Shown here one piece after another: positions 15,978-23,819 of a stretch of 29,902 nucleotides of DNA (position 1 is the first letter of the stretch; every line of letters begins with the position of its first letter). The stretch comes from an uncultured Bacillota bacterium. Its GTDB lineage: Bacteria > Bacillota_I > Bacilli_A > Erysipelotrichales > Erysipelotrichaceae. Where the stretch lies: the NCBI GenBank assembly GCA_937919165.1, contig CALFPO010000045.1, positions 1 through 29,902 on the forward strand, read 5' to 3'. The position numbers and the translations under genes were made by a program. The notes beneath the pieces are model-generated. The model was not told the DNA's origin. It did no database searches and saw only the letters and a program-made list of their open reading frames with translations.

Positions 15978-16787
15978 ATGAAACTTTCATGCACAAGTTC
16001 AATGGTTCCTGGAAACACATTGACAGAGAAGGCTTTGAATCTGAAGAAATGGGGATATGAAGGAATCGGCGTATTCGTTGACTATCCCGACTGGAATGAG
16101 GAACTGAAGAAAGAGGTACTTGATCTAGAGAAGAATACTGGAGTTCATGTATGCGAATTCATGTTTGGCGGAGATGACTATGGCCATTTGATGGCTGATG
16201 ATGAAAAGCTCGTCGAAGCTACGACAAAGATGTACAGGGAAGCCATCAAGATGTCTGCAGAGTTAGGCAACTGCATAAGCGAACTTGAATATACCCTTGG
16301 TCCACAGGATCCGCTGCCTTGTTTCGATGTCTATAAGAAGATACCAGCAGACAAGATTGGACTGTTTGTGGAAAGATATGCTGACCTTGCGAAAGAGGTT
16401 GAAGGCGTAGAAGGCTCATATGAACTGCTTGAGCCATGCAACAGATATGAGACGCCATATCTCAACAACGTCGAAGATTGTCTGGAGATTGTCGACAAGA
16501 TCGGAAACGACAATGTCGGCATATTGGCAGATATCTTCCATATTGCCTTTGAAGAGAAAGATCCTGCTGAAGCAATCAGAAGAGCAGGAAAGAAGATCAA
16601 GTATGTCCACCTTGGCGACAGCAACAGATTATGCCCTGGTGAAGGACATACAGACTGGAAGGCTGTATTTGATGCCTTGAAGGATATCGGCTTTGATGGA
16701 TATTGCAGTCTGGAGTGTTCGTATGGCGGTAAGGATCCAGAAGAGATGCTGAAGAAGACAGCTGATTATTTGAAAGAACTGATGTAG
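15978..16787 (+). CDS. Sugar epimerase/isomerase, D-tagatose 3-epimerase type TIM barrel
   Basis: A 269-residue xylose-isomerase-like TIM barrel. The metal ligands of ketose 3-epimerases are all visible and fall at the same residue numbers as in Pseudomonas D-tagatose 3-epimerase: Glu152 in 'LLEPCNRYET', Asp185 and His188 in 'ILADIFHIAFEE', His211 in 'YVHLGDSN' and Glu246 in 'YCSLECSYGG'. The EP-x-NR-x-E motif is typical of that group. It probably epimerises a free ketose, or a ketose phosphate, at C3. An excellent AAGGAGGG RBS lies 11 bp after the mutarotase. It acts with the isomerase encoded next, 10 bp downstream. Confidence 0.85.
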   Translation: MKLSCTSSMVPGNTLTEKALNLKKWGYEGIGVFVDYPDWNEELKKEVLDLEKNTGVHVCEFMFGGDDYGHLMADDEKLVEATTKMYREAIKMSAELGNCISELEYTLGPQDPLPCFDVYKKIPADKIGLFVERYADLAKEVEGVEGSYELLEPCNRYETPYLNNVEDCLEIVDKIGNDNVGILADIFHIAFEEKDPAEAIRRAGKKIKYVHLGDSNRLCPGEGHTDWKAVFDALKDIGFDGYCSLECSYGGKDPEEMLKKTADYLKELM

Positions 16788-16797
16788 GAGAAAGATT

Positions 16798-18189
16798 ATG
16801 AAAATGAGAAAGCCAAAAGCGTTAGTCATTCCCTTCAAATTCAGGGAAGGATACGAAGACAAGTATGTCGATCCATTGATAGATAGTGCAGTCGATTTGA
16901 TGGTAAGCAAGGCAGACCTTGATATCGTCAAGACTGAAGCTGTGACCTTTGATGCGGATGCAGATCTGGTAGCAGAGAAATACAATGCCGAAAATTTCGA
17001 TTTCGCTGTATATCTCATGCCTACATGGTTTGAGCCAGTGACGATGGTACGTGCTGCAAAGCCTTATTTTGCATTGCCTACTATCGTATGGGGATTCGGC
17101 AATTTCATGTTGGACGGAAAGAGGACAAACCTCGGTTCGGCAGCTGGCGCTGGTGTCACAAAGGGAACATTAAGAGAATATGGCGTCAAGCATCAGTATC
17201 TATACTATTCGCCTGCTGACGGCAAGGATGATGAGCTATTGGAGAAGCTTAAGCACTTCGCTAATGCCGCACGTGCTGTAGCAATGCTGAAGAGATCAAG
17301 AATCCTCACTATCGGCTACCAGTTCGGCGGCATGACCTTGGGCGATATGGATCTTACCAAGATGAACAAGGTTTTCGGTGTCGACTTGATTGAAGACGAT
17401 GGCTATTCATTGATAAGCAGACTGGAAGCCATCGATACAGACGATGAATTCTATAAGGAATGCGAAAAGAAGGTTGCAGATCTGACGGGCGGAACAGCCG
17501 GAAGAAGTCTAGAGAGAATCACCAGAATGTATGTTGGATTGAAACAGATGGTAGACAAGTATCAGGCTGATGCGATAACGATGAAATGTCACTTCGTATT
17601 CTCACAGGACTATGGCCTATCAGCATGCATACCGCTTTCTGTAATCGGCAATGAGATGGTCGCTTCATGCGAAGCAGATATCCCATTGACCTTGACGCAA
17701 CTTGCCCTCAACTATCTGTCAGGTGGTGAACTGTCGACTTACGCCGATACGCATGATCTGACAGGCGAAAGAATCCTGTTTGGCGCATGCGGTTTCGCAC
17801 CTGCAGGAATGTGCATCGGAAACAAGATAATCTGTCAGCTCCCTGATACAAACGCAACAGGTCTAGGAGCGACATTCAAAGAATATATCACAAACAAGAA
17901 CTTCCTGAAGGAAGGAAGAATGACCTGCGCCAGAATCCTCAAGGATCCAGATGGCGGATTCACATTGCATGCGGCAGGTGGCCATGCGGTTGGCGATGTT
18001 GGAGAGTGCTGCGAGATAGGAATGCCTCAGTACAGCTTCACCGAGATGATACCTGATTGCGATTTCGATAAGCTCGCTCAGCATCTTGGTTCGCATCACT
18101 ACGCATTGTGCTATGCAGACCTGGAGAAGGAATTGCCGCTATTCTGCGATTTCTTGGGAATCAGATGTCTGTATGAGGAAAAGATCTGA
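16798..18189 (+). CDS. L-fucose/L-arabinose isomerase-like sugar isomerase
   Basis: A 463-residue member of the fucose/arabinose isomerase superfamily, shorter than FucI (about 590 residues). The N-terminal Rossmann-like domain includes 'DFAVYLMPTWFEPVTMVRAA' and 'TIVWGFGN'. The C-terminal catalytic domain has probable metal ligands Glu292 and Asp294 in 'VASCEADIPLTLTQLAL' and His433/His434 in 'LGSHHYALCYADL', with 'HAAGGHAVG' between. These enzymes interconvert an aldose and a ketose using a divalent metal. Substrates in this subgroup vary widely, so the sugar is not assigned. The RBS is TAGGAGAAAG. The stop codon shares one base with the next start (TGATG), indicating coupling. Confidence 0.85.
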   Translation: MKMRKPKALVIPFKFREGYEDKYVDPLIDSAVDLMVSKADLDIVKTEAVTFDADADLVAEKYNAENFDFAVYLMPTWFEPVTMVRAAKPYFALPTIVWGFGNFMLDGKRTNLGSAAGAGVTKGTLREYGVKHQYLYYSPADGKDDELLEKLKHFANAARAVAMLKRSRILTIGYQFGGMTLGDMDLTKMNKVFGVDLIEDDGYSLISRLEAIDTDDEFYKECEKKVADLTGGTAGRSLERITRMYVGLKQMVDKYQADAITMKCHFVFSQDYGLSACIPLSVIGNEMVASCEADIPLTLTQLALNYLSGGELSTYADTHDLTGERILFGACGFAPAGMCIGNKIICQLPDTNATGLGATFKEYITNKNFLKEGRMTCARILKDPDGGFTLHAAGGHAVGDVGECCEIGMPQYSFTEMIPDCDFDKLAQHLGSHHYALCYADLEKELPLFCDFLGIRCLYEEKI

Positions 18190-18905
18190 TGAATAAAGAA
18201 TTTGGCGTCAAGGCCCCATTCTTTGAGATTGGCCCCAAGCTGTATATGTGGGGAGACAGAATTGTAGAGCTGGCAAAAGAGGCTGATAGGCTTGTGCCAG
18301 AATACAAGGTCGACATCATGATGACGGTTCAGTATACCGATATCCAGAATGTCAAAAGCAATACAAAGAATATCAAGGTCCTGGCTCAGCATATGGATTC
18401 CGACTATCCAGGAAGAGGCATGGGGAAAATACTCCCTGAAGCTCTTCTGGCAGCCGGAGCAGATGGCGTGATGCTCAATCATGCTGAACATCCGCTTACG
18501 ATGGATGTGCTGGAAAAGACAATGAAAAGGGCCGATGAGGTCGGACTAGGAACAGTCGTATGTGCCGGTTCCATAGAAGAAGCTAAGGCAATCGCTAAGC
18601 TAGGCCCAAACATCATCGTAGTCGAAGATCCAAAGCTAATCGGCACCGGCATCAGAAACAGCGAGGATCAGAAGAATGCTGAAGAAGCCATGAAGAGAAT
18701 CAAGGAGATCAATCCTGAAATACTGGTTCTGTTGGGTGCCGGAATATCAAATGAAAAAGATGTATATGAAGTCATGTTGAGCGGTTCGGATGGAACAGGA
18801 AGCACAAGCGGAATCATGAAGGCTGATAGTCCAGAAGAGATGACCAGAAACATGGCAAGAGAAATAAGAAGAGGATATGAAGAATCGCTTCTAAGAAAGG
18901 AATAG
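18189..18905 (+). CDS. Triose-phosphate isomerase paralogue, short archaeal-type
   Basis: A 238-residue TIM-family protein, shorter than bacterial glycolytic TpiA (about 250) and closer in motif layout to archaeal enzymes. Candidate catalytic residues are Lys17 in 'FEIGPKLYMWG', His98 in 'MLNHAEHPLT' and Glu146 in 'IIVVEDPKLIGTGI'. The phosphate-binding strands 'LLGAGISNEKDV' and 'GSDGTGSTSGIM' are present. Being inside a sugar operon, it more probably isomerises a specific phosphorylated ketose or tetrose than serves glycolysis. A known precedent is the TIM homologue EryH, which acts on L-erythrulose 1-phosphate. GAGGAAAAG upstream is the RBS. The next gene follows after 2 bp. Confidence 0.85.
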   Translation: MNKEFGVKAPFFEIGPKLYMWGDRIVELAKEADRLVPEYKVDIMMTVQYTDIQNVKSNTKNIKVLAQHMDSDYPGRGMGKILPEALLAAGADGVMLNHAEHPLTMDVLEKTMKRADEVGLGTVVCAGSIEEAKAIAKLGPNIIVVEDPKLIGTGIRNSEDQKNAEEAMKRIKEINPEILVLLGAGISNEKDVYEVMLSGSDGTGSTSGIMKADSPEEMTRNMAREIRRGYEESLLRKE

Positions 18906-18907
18906 CT

Positions 18908-19405
18908 ATGATTACACATTACGGAAAGATCAAGATCCAATCTAAACCACAGGTAACTTTCGACGACATAACTGATGGCGTCGCAAAGATTGTTGAAGAA
19001 GCAAATGTCACTGAAGGAATCGTTACCGTATTCTCTCAGCACACCAGCTGTTCGGTATTCATTCAGGAAGATTCAGAAGGAGAAACCTATAAGGGAATCC
19101 CATATATTCTCCAGGATACGATCAACTGTCTGGAGAAGATCATCCCTACTTGCGAATACGAGGGACAGTATCTTCATCCATGCAAGTTCCATGCAGAGAA
19201 CGCCAACGCTGTAAGAAACGAAGAATTCTCATGGTCTCTGAATACGGATGGCCATATCAAGTCATCAATAATGGGCAGATCGGAAACCGTTCCTATCATT
19301 GACGGCAAGATGCTGCTTGGCGAATTCGGAAGAATCTATTTCTCTGATTGGGATAAGACCAGAGGACGTGAGCGTTACGCAACAATCATGGTCATAGGCA
19401 AATAA
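18908..19405 (+). CDS. YjbQ/UPF0047 family protein
   Basis: A 165-residue YjbQ-family protein, somewhat longer than the usual 130-140. Family marks are 'VFSQHTSCSVFIQEDSEGE', 'FHAENANAVRNEEFSW', 'DGHIKSSIMGRSETVPIIDG' and 'GRIYFSDWDKTRGRERYATI'. E. coli YjbQ has weak thiamin-phosphate synthase activity, but the real role of the family is unsettled. Placement between a triose-phosphate isomerase paralogue and a sugar importer suggests it handles a phosphorylated sugar intermediate in this pathway; that is inference. Spacing of 2 bp upstream and 10 bp downstream shows it belongs to the operon. Confidence 0.85.
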   Translation: MITHYGKIKIQSKPQVTFDDITDGVAKIVEEANVTEGIVTVFSQHTSCSVFIQEDSEGETYKGIPYILQDTINCLEKIIPTCEYEGQYLHPCKFHAENANAVRNEEFSWSLNTDGHIKSSIMGRSETVPIIDGKMLLGEFGRIYFSDWDKTRGRERYATIMVIGK

Positions 19406-19415
19406 GGAGACGCAA

Positions 19416-20939
19416 ATGAGCGAATTGAAGAAACCGATAGTTCAGATGAAAGGCATCGGCAAGCTGTTTGGTCCGGTGCGTGTGCTTGAAGGCGTCGATT
19501 TCGATATATATCCAGGTGAGGTGCATGTCTTGGCTGGCGAGAATGGTGCCGGCAAGAGCACATTGATCAAGATCCTATCGGGAATTCATCTTGAATATGA
19601 AGGAGAGATGCTCCTAGATGGCATGCCATTCAAGCCAAATGGTCCGATCGATGCCAAGAACAGCGGCATCTCCGTAATCCATCAGGAACTGTCGATCATC
19701 GGCAGCATGAGCGTGGCTTCCAACATGTTTGTCGGAAACAACATCATGAAGCATGGCTTGGTCGATGTGAAGGCCCAGAACGAAAAAGCCAAGGAAGAGC
19801 TGCTGAAGATGGATATCGATATCGATGTCACCAAGAATGCCGAAGAGTTCTCTTTCTCTTTGCAGCAGCTGATGGAGATATGCAAGGCTACCAGCACAAA
19901 CGCAAAGGTAATCATCATGGATGAGCCTTCCAGTGCCCTGAATAGCCATGATGTCGAACAGCTGTTCAGCATCATTGCGAAGCTCAAGGAAAAGGGCTGC
20001 GGAATCGTATACATCTCCCACAAGATGGAAGAGATCGAACGTCTGGCCGATAGAATCACGGTCTTAAGAGATGGCAAGCTGGTCGGAAGCGATATAAAGG
20101 CAAATGTTCCTCAATCGAAGATGATCAAGTGGATGGTCGGAAGAGAGATCATCATGCATAACTATCGCACCGATGCCCATCCAGGCGAGGTATGCTTCTC
20201 GGTCAAAGGCATAAATGTCTATGACCCTGAAGTAAAAGGGAAGAAGCTTGTCGACAATGTGTCGTTTGAAGTCAGAAAAGGCGAAGTGCTTGGCGTTGAA
20301 GGACTTCAGGGATCGGGCGCCAGCGAAATGCTGCAGTCGATCTTCGGTGTCTACAACAAGAAGTGCTACGACACGATGACCCTCGACGGCAAGGAAATAA
20401 TCATTTCCAATCCTATTCAGGCTATCGAGAATGGCATCGGTCTTATCACAAACGATCGCAAGGGTAACGGCATCGAACCATATATGGATATCGTCGACAA
20501 TACGATGCTGGCGGCATTCCCTAAGTTCATCAAGAAGGGATTGAGAGACAAGAAAGCCGAAAGAAGAGAGACTGAAGAGATTGCGAAGAAGCTCAACTAC
20601 AAGATTCCATCCTTCGAGTCCATGATCACGGACCTCTCAGGCGGAAACCAGCAGAAGGTGCTGGTCGGCAAATGGCTAAAGACCAATCCGAGGATTCTGC
20701 TTCTGGATGAGCCTACCAAGGGCATCGACGTCGGAGCGAAAGAAGAAATATATAAGCTGATCAACTCTCTTACGGAAGAAGGCATATCGGTAGTGCTGAT
20801 CACATCGGAAATGCCAGAGATGCTTTCGTTAAGCGATCGAATAATTGTACTCCATAGAGGAAAGATAACGGCTGAATTTGCAGGAAACAACGTAACGCAA
20901 GAAGAGCTGTTGGAAGCGGCAATGGGAAGAGAGAAATAA
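19416..20939 (+). CDS. Sugar ABC importer ATPase, RbsA/MglA type (two cassettes)
   Basis: A 507-residue double ABC ATPase of the CUT2 family. Cassette 1 has Walker A 'GENGAGKST' (41-49), a divergent signature 'FSFSLQQLMEI' and Walker B 'VIIMDEPSSAL'. Cassette 2 has a degenerate Walker A ('GLQGSGASE', as is usual in RbsA/MglA), signature 'LSGGNQQKVLVGKW' and Walker B 'ILLLDEPTKGIDVG'. The family energises uptake of monosaccharides such as ribose, xylose or galactosides. An AAGGAG RBS precedes ATG 19416. The permease follows after 3 bp and the binding protein 1 kb later, completing an ABC-C-B order. Confidence 0.95.
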   Translation: MSELKKPIVQMKGIGKLFGPVRVLEGVDFDIYPGEVHVLAGENGAGKSTLIKILSGIHLEYEGEMLLDGMPFKPNGPIDAKNSGISVIHQELSIIGSMSVASNMFVGNNIMKHGLVDVKAQNEKAKEELLKMDIDIDVTKNAEEFSFSLQQLMEICKATSTNAKVIIMDEPSSALNSHDVEQLFSIIAKLKEKGCGIVYISHKMEEIERLADRITVLRDGKLVGSDIKANVPQSKMIKWMVGREIIMHNYRTDAHPGEVCFSVKGINVYDPEVKGKKLVDNVSFEVRKGEVLGVEGLQGSGASEMLQSIFGVYNKKCYDTMTLDGKEIIISNPIQAIENGIGLITNDRKGNGIEPYMDIVDNTMLAAFPKFIKKGLRDKKAERRETEEIAKKLNYKIPSFESMITDLSGGNQQKVLVGKWLKTNPRILLLDEPTKGIDVGAKEEIYKLINSLTEEGISVVLITSEMPEMLSLSDRIIVLHRGKITAEFAGNNVTQEELLEAAMGREK

Positions 20940-20942
20940 GAT

Positions 20943-21950
20943 ATGGAAAAAAAGAAAACACTAATCGAGAAATTCAAGAAGTTTGTTTCTACAGAAGCCG
21001 GAAAAGCAGTAATCTCTTTGTGCCTGGTTCTGTTCATTGGCTGCGTATTCAATGCCAACGGAGCATTCTTCAAGATTGCTACTCACCGAGATGCATTAAG
21101 AGCCTGCTCAGTATATGGAATCATGTCCATTGGTATGACTATCGTCATTCTTACCGGTGGCATTGACCAGACACAGGGAAGTGTAGTCGGTTTTGCGTCA
21201 GTCATGTTCTCCATACTGACGATCCACAATCAGATGAATCCATTCGTGAGCATTGTTCTGGTAATCATTGCCGGAGGGCTGTTTGGACTGATATCAGGTG
21301 AACTGGTGTCGAGACTCAACATGCAGCCTTTCATTGCAACCATCGCGATGATGAGCGTAATAAGAGGTCTTGCACGTGCCATCACGAACGATACGAAGAT
21401 CTCTACTGCACGAGTAGTGGACGGAAAGACAGTCGTTGTCGATCTTCCACCGATCTTTACGCAGATAGACAGAAAGATCTTAGGCGGCAACCTGACGGTT
21501 GTTACCGTAATACTTGCGGTATTGATCGTCATCTTTGCCTTCATCATGGCAAAGACCCGTTGGGGACATGACATCTATGCTATCGGCGGCAACGAAGAGG
21601 CTGCAAGACTTGCAGGTATCAATACTGTTCGTTCAAAAGTATTGGCTTATGTAGTATCTGGAGCATTGTGTGCCATTGCTGGCATCTGTCTGGCAGCTCA
21701 AGAAAGGCAGGGCAATCCAGCCAGCGGCGCAAACTATGAAAACCAGGCGATGTGTATGGCCGTTATCGGTGGCGTAAACATGATGGGCGGTCGAGGCAAC
21801 ATCACTCTCACCTGTCTAGGTATCTTGACCATTGGCTATCTGCAGAAGATTCTTAGCATCAACGCCATTCCAGAAGCCTGGAGACTGGTAATTACCGGTA
21901 TCGTATTGATTATTGCAGTGCTAACGCAGACGAAACAGAAACGTCATTAG
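20943..21950 (+). CDS. Sugar ABC importer permease, RbsC type
   Basis: A 335-residue CUT2 permease with about 8-10 membrane helices. Typical landmarks are 'MSIGMTIVILTGGIDQTQGSVVGFASV' at the second helix, 'VSRLNMQPFIATIAMMSVIRGLA', and the ATPase-coupling loop 'YAIGGNEEAARLAGINT' before the C-terminal helices with 'GGVNMMGGRGNI'. A charged cytoplasmic N-terminus of about 18 residues precedes the first helix. It would form a homodimer with the RbsA-type ATPase encoded just upstream. Confidence 0.95.
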   Translation: MEKKKTLIEKFKKFVSTEAGKAVISLCLVLFIGCVFNANGAFFKIATHRDALRACSVYGIMSIGMTIVILTGGIDQTQGSVVGFASVMFSILTIHNQMNPFVSIVLVIIAGGLFGLISGELVSRLNMQPFIATIAMMSVIRGLARAITNDTKISTARVVDGKTVVVDLPPIFTQIDRKILGGNLTVVTVILAVLIVIFAFIMAKTRWGHDIYAIGGNEEAARLAGINTVRSKVLAYVVSGALCAIAGICLAAQERQGNPASGANYENQAMCMAVIGGVNMMGGRGNITLTCLGILTIGYLQKILSINAIPEAWRLVITGIVLIIAVLTQTKQKRH

Positions 21951-21988
21951 CGCTCTAATAATAAAAAAGCTAGAAAGAGGAGGAAAAA

Positions 21989-22990
21989 ATGAAAAAACTT
22001 TTAGCTATCATGCTTGCTCTTCTTGTTTGTGTAGGCTTAACTGCTTGCTCAAATAATGGAGGCAAAACTGAAGATCCTGAGGAAAAGACATTTGTTATTG
22101 GTATGCTGAATGCCAATCGTGCTGAACCTTGGAACGTTCAGATGGACGCCGATGTTGAGGCAGCTGCATCTAAGTATGATAATGTAAAGATTGTCTACAA
22201 AGATTGCGGAGGCGATGCATCTTTACAGCGCTCACAGATCGAAGAGTTCATCAACTCCGGAGTTGACGGACTTCTGATCAGCCCAGTTGAGGCTGACCCA
22301 CTTACACCAGTTGTTGAAGAAGCTCACAATGCTGGCATCCCTATCGTATTGATTTCCCGTAACATAACTTCTGATGCATATGATCAGTATGTATGCACAG
22401 ACAACTTTGCATTAGGCTATGCAGCAGGTCAGTGGGTTATCAACAATGTTGGCGCAGATGCAGGCGTAGTAATGCTGAATGGTCTTATGACTGATGGCGA
22501 AGGCTATGACCGTGCTCTTGGCTTCAAGCGCGCAATCGAAGGCACTGATATCGAAATTCTTTGGGAACAGGACTGCCAGTGGGATGAAGCACAGGGACGT
22601 TCTGAAATGGAATCAGTTCTTTCTGTAGTAGATCCTGAAAAGATCGATGTAGTATTCGGTGGCAACGACCCTACAGCTCATGGCGCATATGTTGCTTGTC
22701 AGGCTGCTGGTGTTGAAGAAGGAATCAAGTTCTTCGGTATCGATGGTCTTGAGAACGAAGGCCGTGTATATGTTGACCAGGGTGTATTCGCTATGACTAT
22801 CTTTGATGCTACAGGCGGCGACATCGCTATGGACACCATGATGGATATCCTTTCAGGTAAGACTGTAAACAAGACATATGTTAAGCAGGCTATCATTTTC
22901 GAAAAGGATACTCTGACTACTGGCGGTACAGCAGTACCTGCACCAGATGCTTCAGTTGACCGTACTGGCCAGCAGATCATCATTGACTAG
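21989..22990 (+). CDS. Sugar ABC importer substrate-binding lipoprotein, RbsB/MglB type
   Basis: A 333-residue solute-binding lipoprotein with signal peptide and lipobox LTAC, lipidated Cys20. The type 1 periplasmic-binding fold is seen in 'FVIGMLNANRAEPWNVQMDA', 'GVDGLLISPVEADPLTP', 'GIPIVLISRNI', 'GYDRALGFKRAIEG', 'VVFGGNDPTAHGAYVACQAAG' and 'IKFFGIDGLENEG'. Residues such as Trp of 'EPWN', Arg of 'SRN' and Asp of 'GID' are typical sugar contacts. A very strong AGAGGAGGA RBS and codon use richer in T-ending codons than the rest of the operon suggest high expression. A GC-rich hairpin follows 22 bases after the stop. Confidence 0.95.
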   Translation: MKKLLAIMLALLVCVGLTACSNNGGKTEDPEEKTFVIGMLNANRAEPWNVQMDADVEAAASKYDNVKIVYKDCGGDASLQRSQIEEFINSGVDGLLISPVEADPLTPVVEEAHNAGIPIVLISRNITSDAYDQYVCTDNFALGYAAGQWVINNVGADAGVVMLNGLMTDGEGYDRALGFKRAIEGTDIEILWEQDCQWDEAQGRSEMESVLSVVDPEKIDVVFGGNDPTAHGAYVACQAAGVEEGIKFFGIDGLENEGRVYVDQGVFAMTIFDATGGDIAMDTMMDILSGKTVNKTYVKQAIIFEKDTLTTGGTAVPAPDASVDRTGQQIIID

Positions 22991-23012
22991 TAAGTACTGA
23001 AAAACGCTACAG

Positions 23013-23041
23013 ACAAAGCCGCGGATCTTTCGCGGCTTTGT
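23013..23041 (+). terminator. Hairpin between binding protein and DUF1349 gene (attenuator or mRNA stabiliser)
   Basis: A perfect 11-bp stem ACAAAGCCGCG / CGCGGCTTTGT with a 7-base loop. The following sequence is TAGAGAGG, so there is no proper T-run. Partial termination, or 3' protection of the binding-protein message, seems more likely than full termination. Confidence 0.65.
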
Positions 23042-23055
23042 TAGAGAGGATTATT

Positions 23056-23655
23056 ATGGATATTAAGAATTTCGTTTGGATCAATGAACCAAAGGAACAT
23101 TGTTTCCAGGATAACGCATTAATCGTAAAGACAGAACCAGTAACAGACTTCTGGCAAAGAACCTATTATGACTTCAGACATGACAATGCACATGCCTTGG
23201 TCAATTCGTTCAAGGAAAAGGAATTCTCGTTCTTCGTGAAGACAGAGATGGTGCCAAAGAAACTATTTGACCAGTGTGGTGTAGTCATCTATCAGGATGA
23301 AGACAACTGGGCAAAGGCTTCTTGCGAATATGAAAAGCCTGGACTATCGAATCTTGGAAGCGTGGTTACCAATCTTGGCTACTCAGACTGGTCAGCTCAT
23401 CCTGTCACAGATGAAACCCATACGATATATTATCGCGTAAGCCGTCGTGGCCAGGATTTTGAATTCAGAACATCCTTTGACGGAATCAATTATGATTTCA
23501 TGCGTATATTCCATATGCATAACGATATCGATGAAGTGAAGCTGGGCATATACTGCTGTAGTCCATTGATATCAAGCGTAGAATGCCGATTCTCAGAGTT
23601 CAAACTGACTGAATGTCAGTGGGAACTATATGAGAATCCTGACGAAAAGGAATAA
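23056..23655 (+). CDS. DUF1349 (concanavalin A-like) protein
   Basis: A 199-residue cytoplasmic protein of the DUF1349 family, which has a concanavalin-A-like lectin/glucanase fold. Family marks are 'NALIVKTEPVTDFWQRTYYD', 'FFVKTEMVPKKLFDQCGVVI', 'DNWAKASCEYE' and 'YYRVSRRGQDFEFRTSFDG', ending with 'VKLGIYCCSPLISSVECRFS'. The start at 23056 is chosen because AGAGAGGA precedes it at proper spacing; an upstream in-frame TTG overlaps the hairpin. It has no signal peptide. As last gene of the sugar operon it may bind or modify the sugar or a conjugate, but no function is established. A strong terminator follows. Confidence 0.85.
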   Translation: MDIKNFVWINEPKEHCFQDNALIVKTEPVTDFWQRTYYDFRHDNAHALVNSFKEKEFSFFVKTEMVPKKLFDQCGVVIYQDEDNWAKASCEYEKPGLSNLGSVVTNLGYSDWSAHPVTDETHTIYYRVSRRGQDFEFRTSFDGINYDFMRIFHMHNDIDEVKLGIYCCSPLISSVECRFSEFKLTECQWELYENPDEKE

Positions 23656-23661
23656 ACAATC

Positions 23662-23692
23662 AAAAAAGCCCTGATCAAGGGCTTTTTTCAGC
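23662..23692 (+). terminator. Rho-independent terminator of the sugar operon
   Basis: AAAAAAGCCCT (23662-23672) and AGGGCTTTTTT (23678-23688) form an 11-bp stem with a 5-base loop; the right arm itself supplies the T-run. It is 6 bases after the DUF1349 stop. Confidence 0.9.
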
Positions 23693-23819
23693 TTCACTCA
23701 AAAGAACATGTATGAGACAAGACTTGATGATGCAAGACAAGCTTTAAAAAGATATTTGTTATGAAGTTTATTCTGATGATCTTTTGCCTTACAATTTAGT
23801 TTATATAAGGAGCGATAAT

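Noticed and set aside
23709..23765. Short ORF of 18 codons between terminator and LRR gene
   Set aside because: No good RBS, too short, and no similarity seen; at best a remnant.
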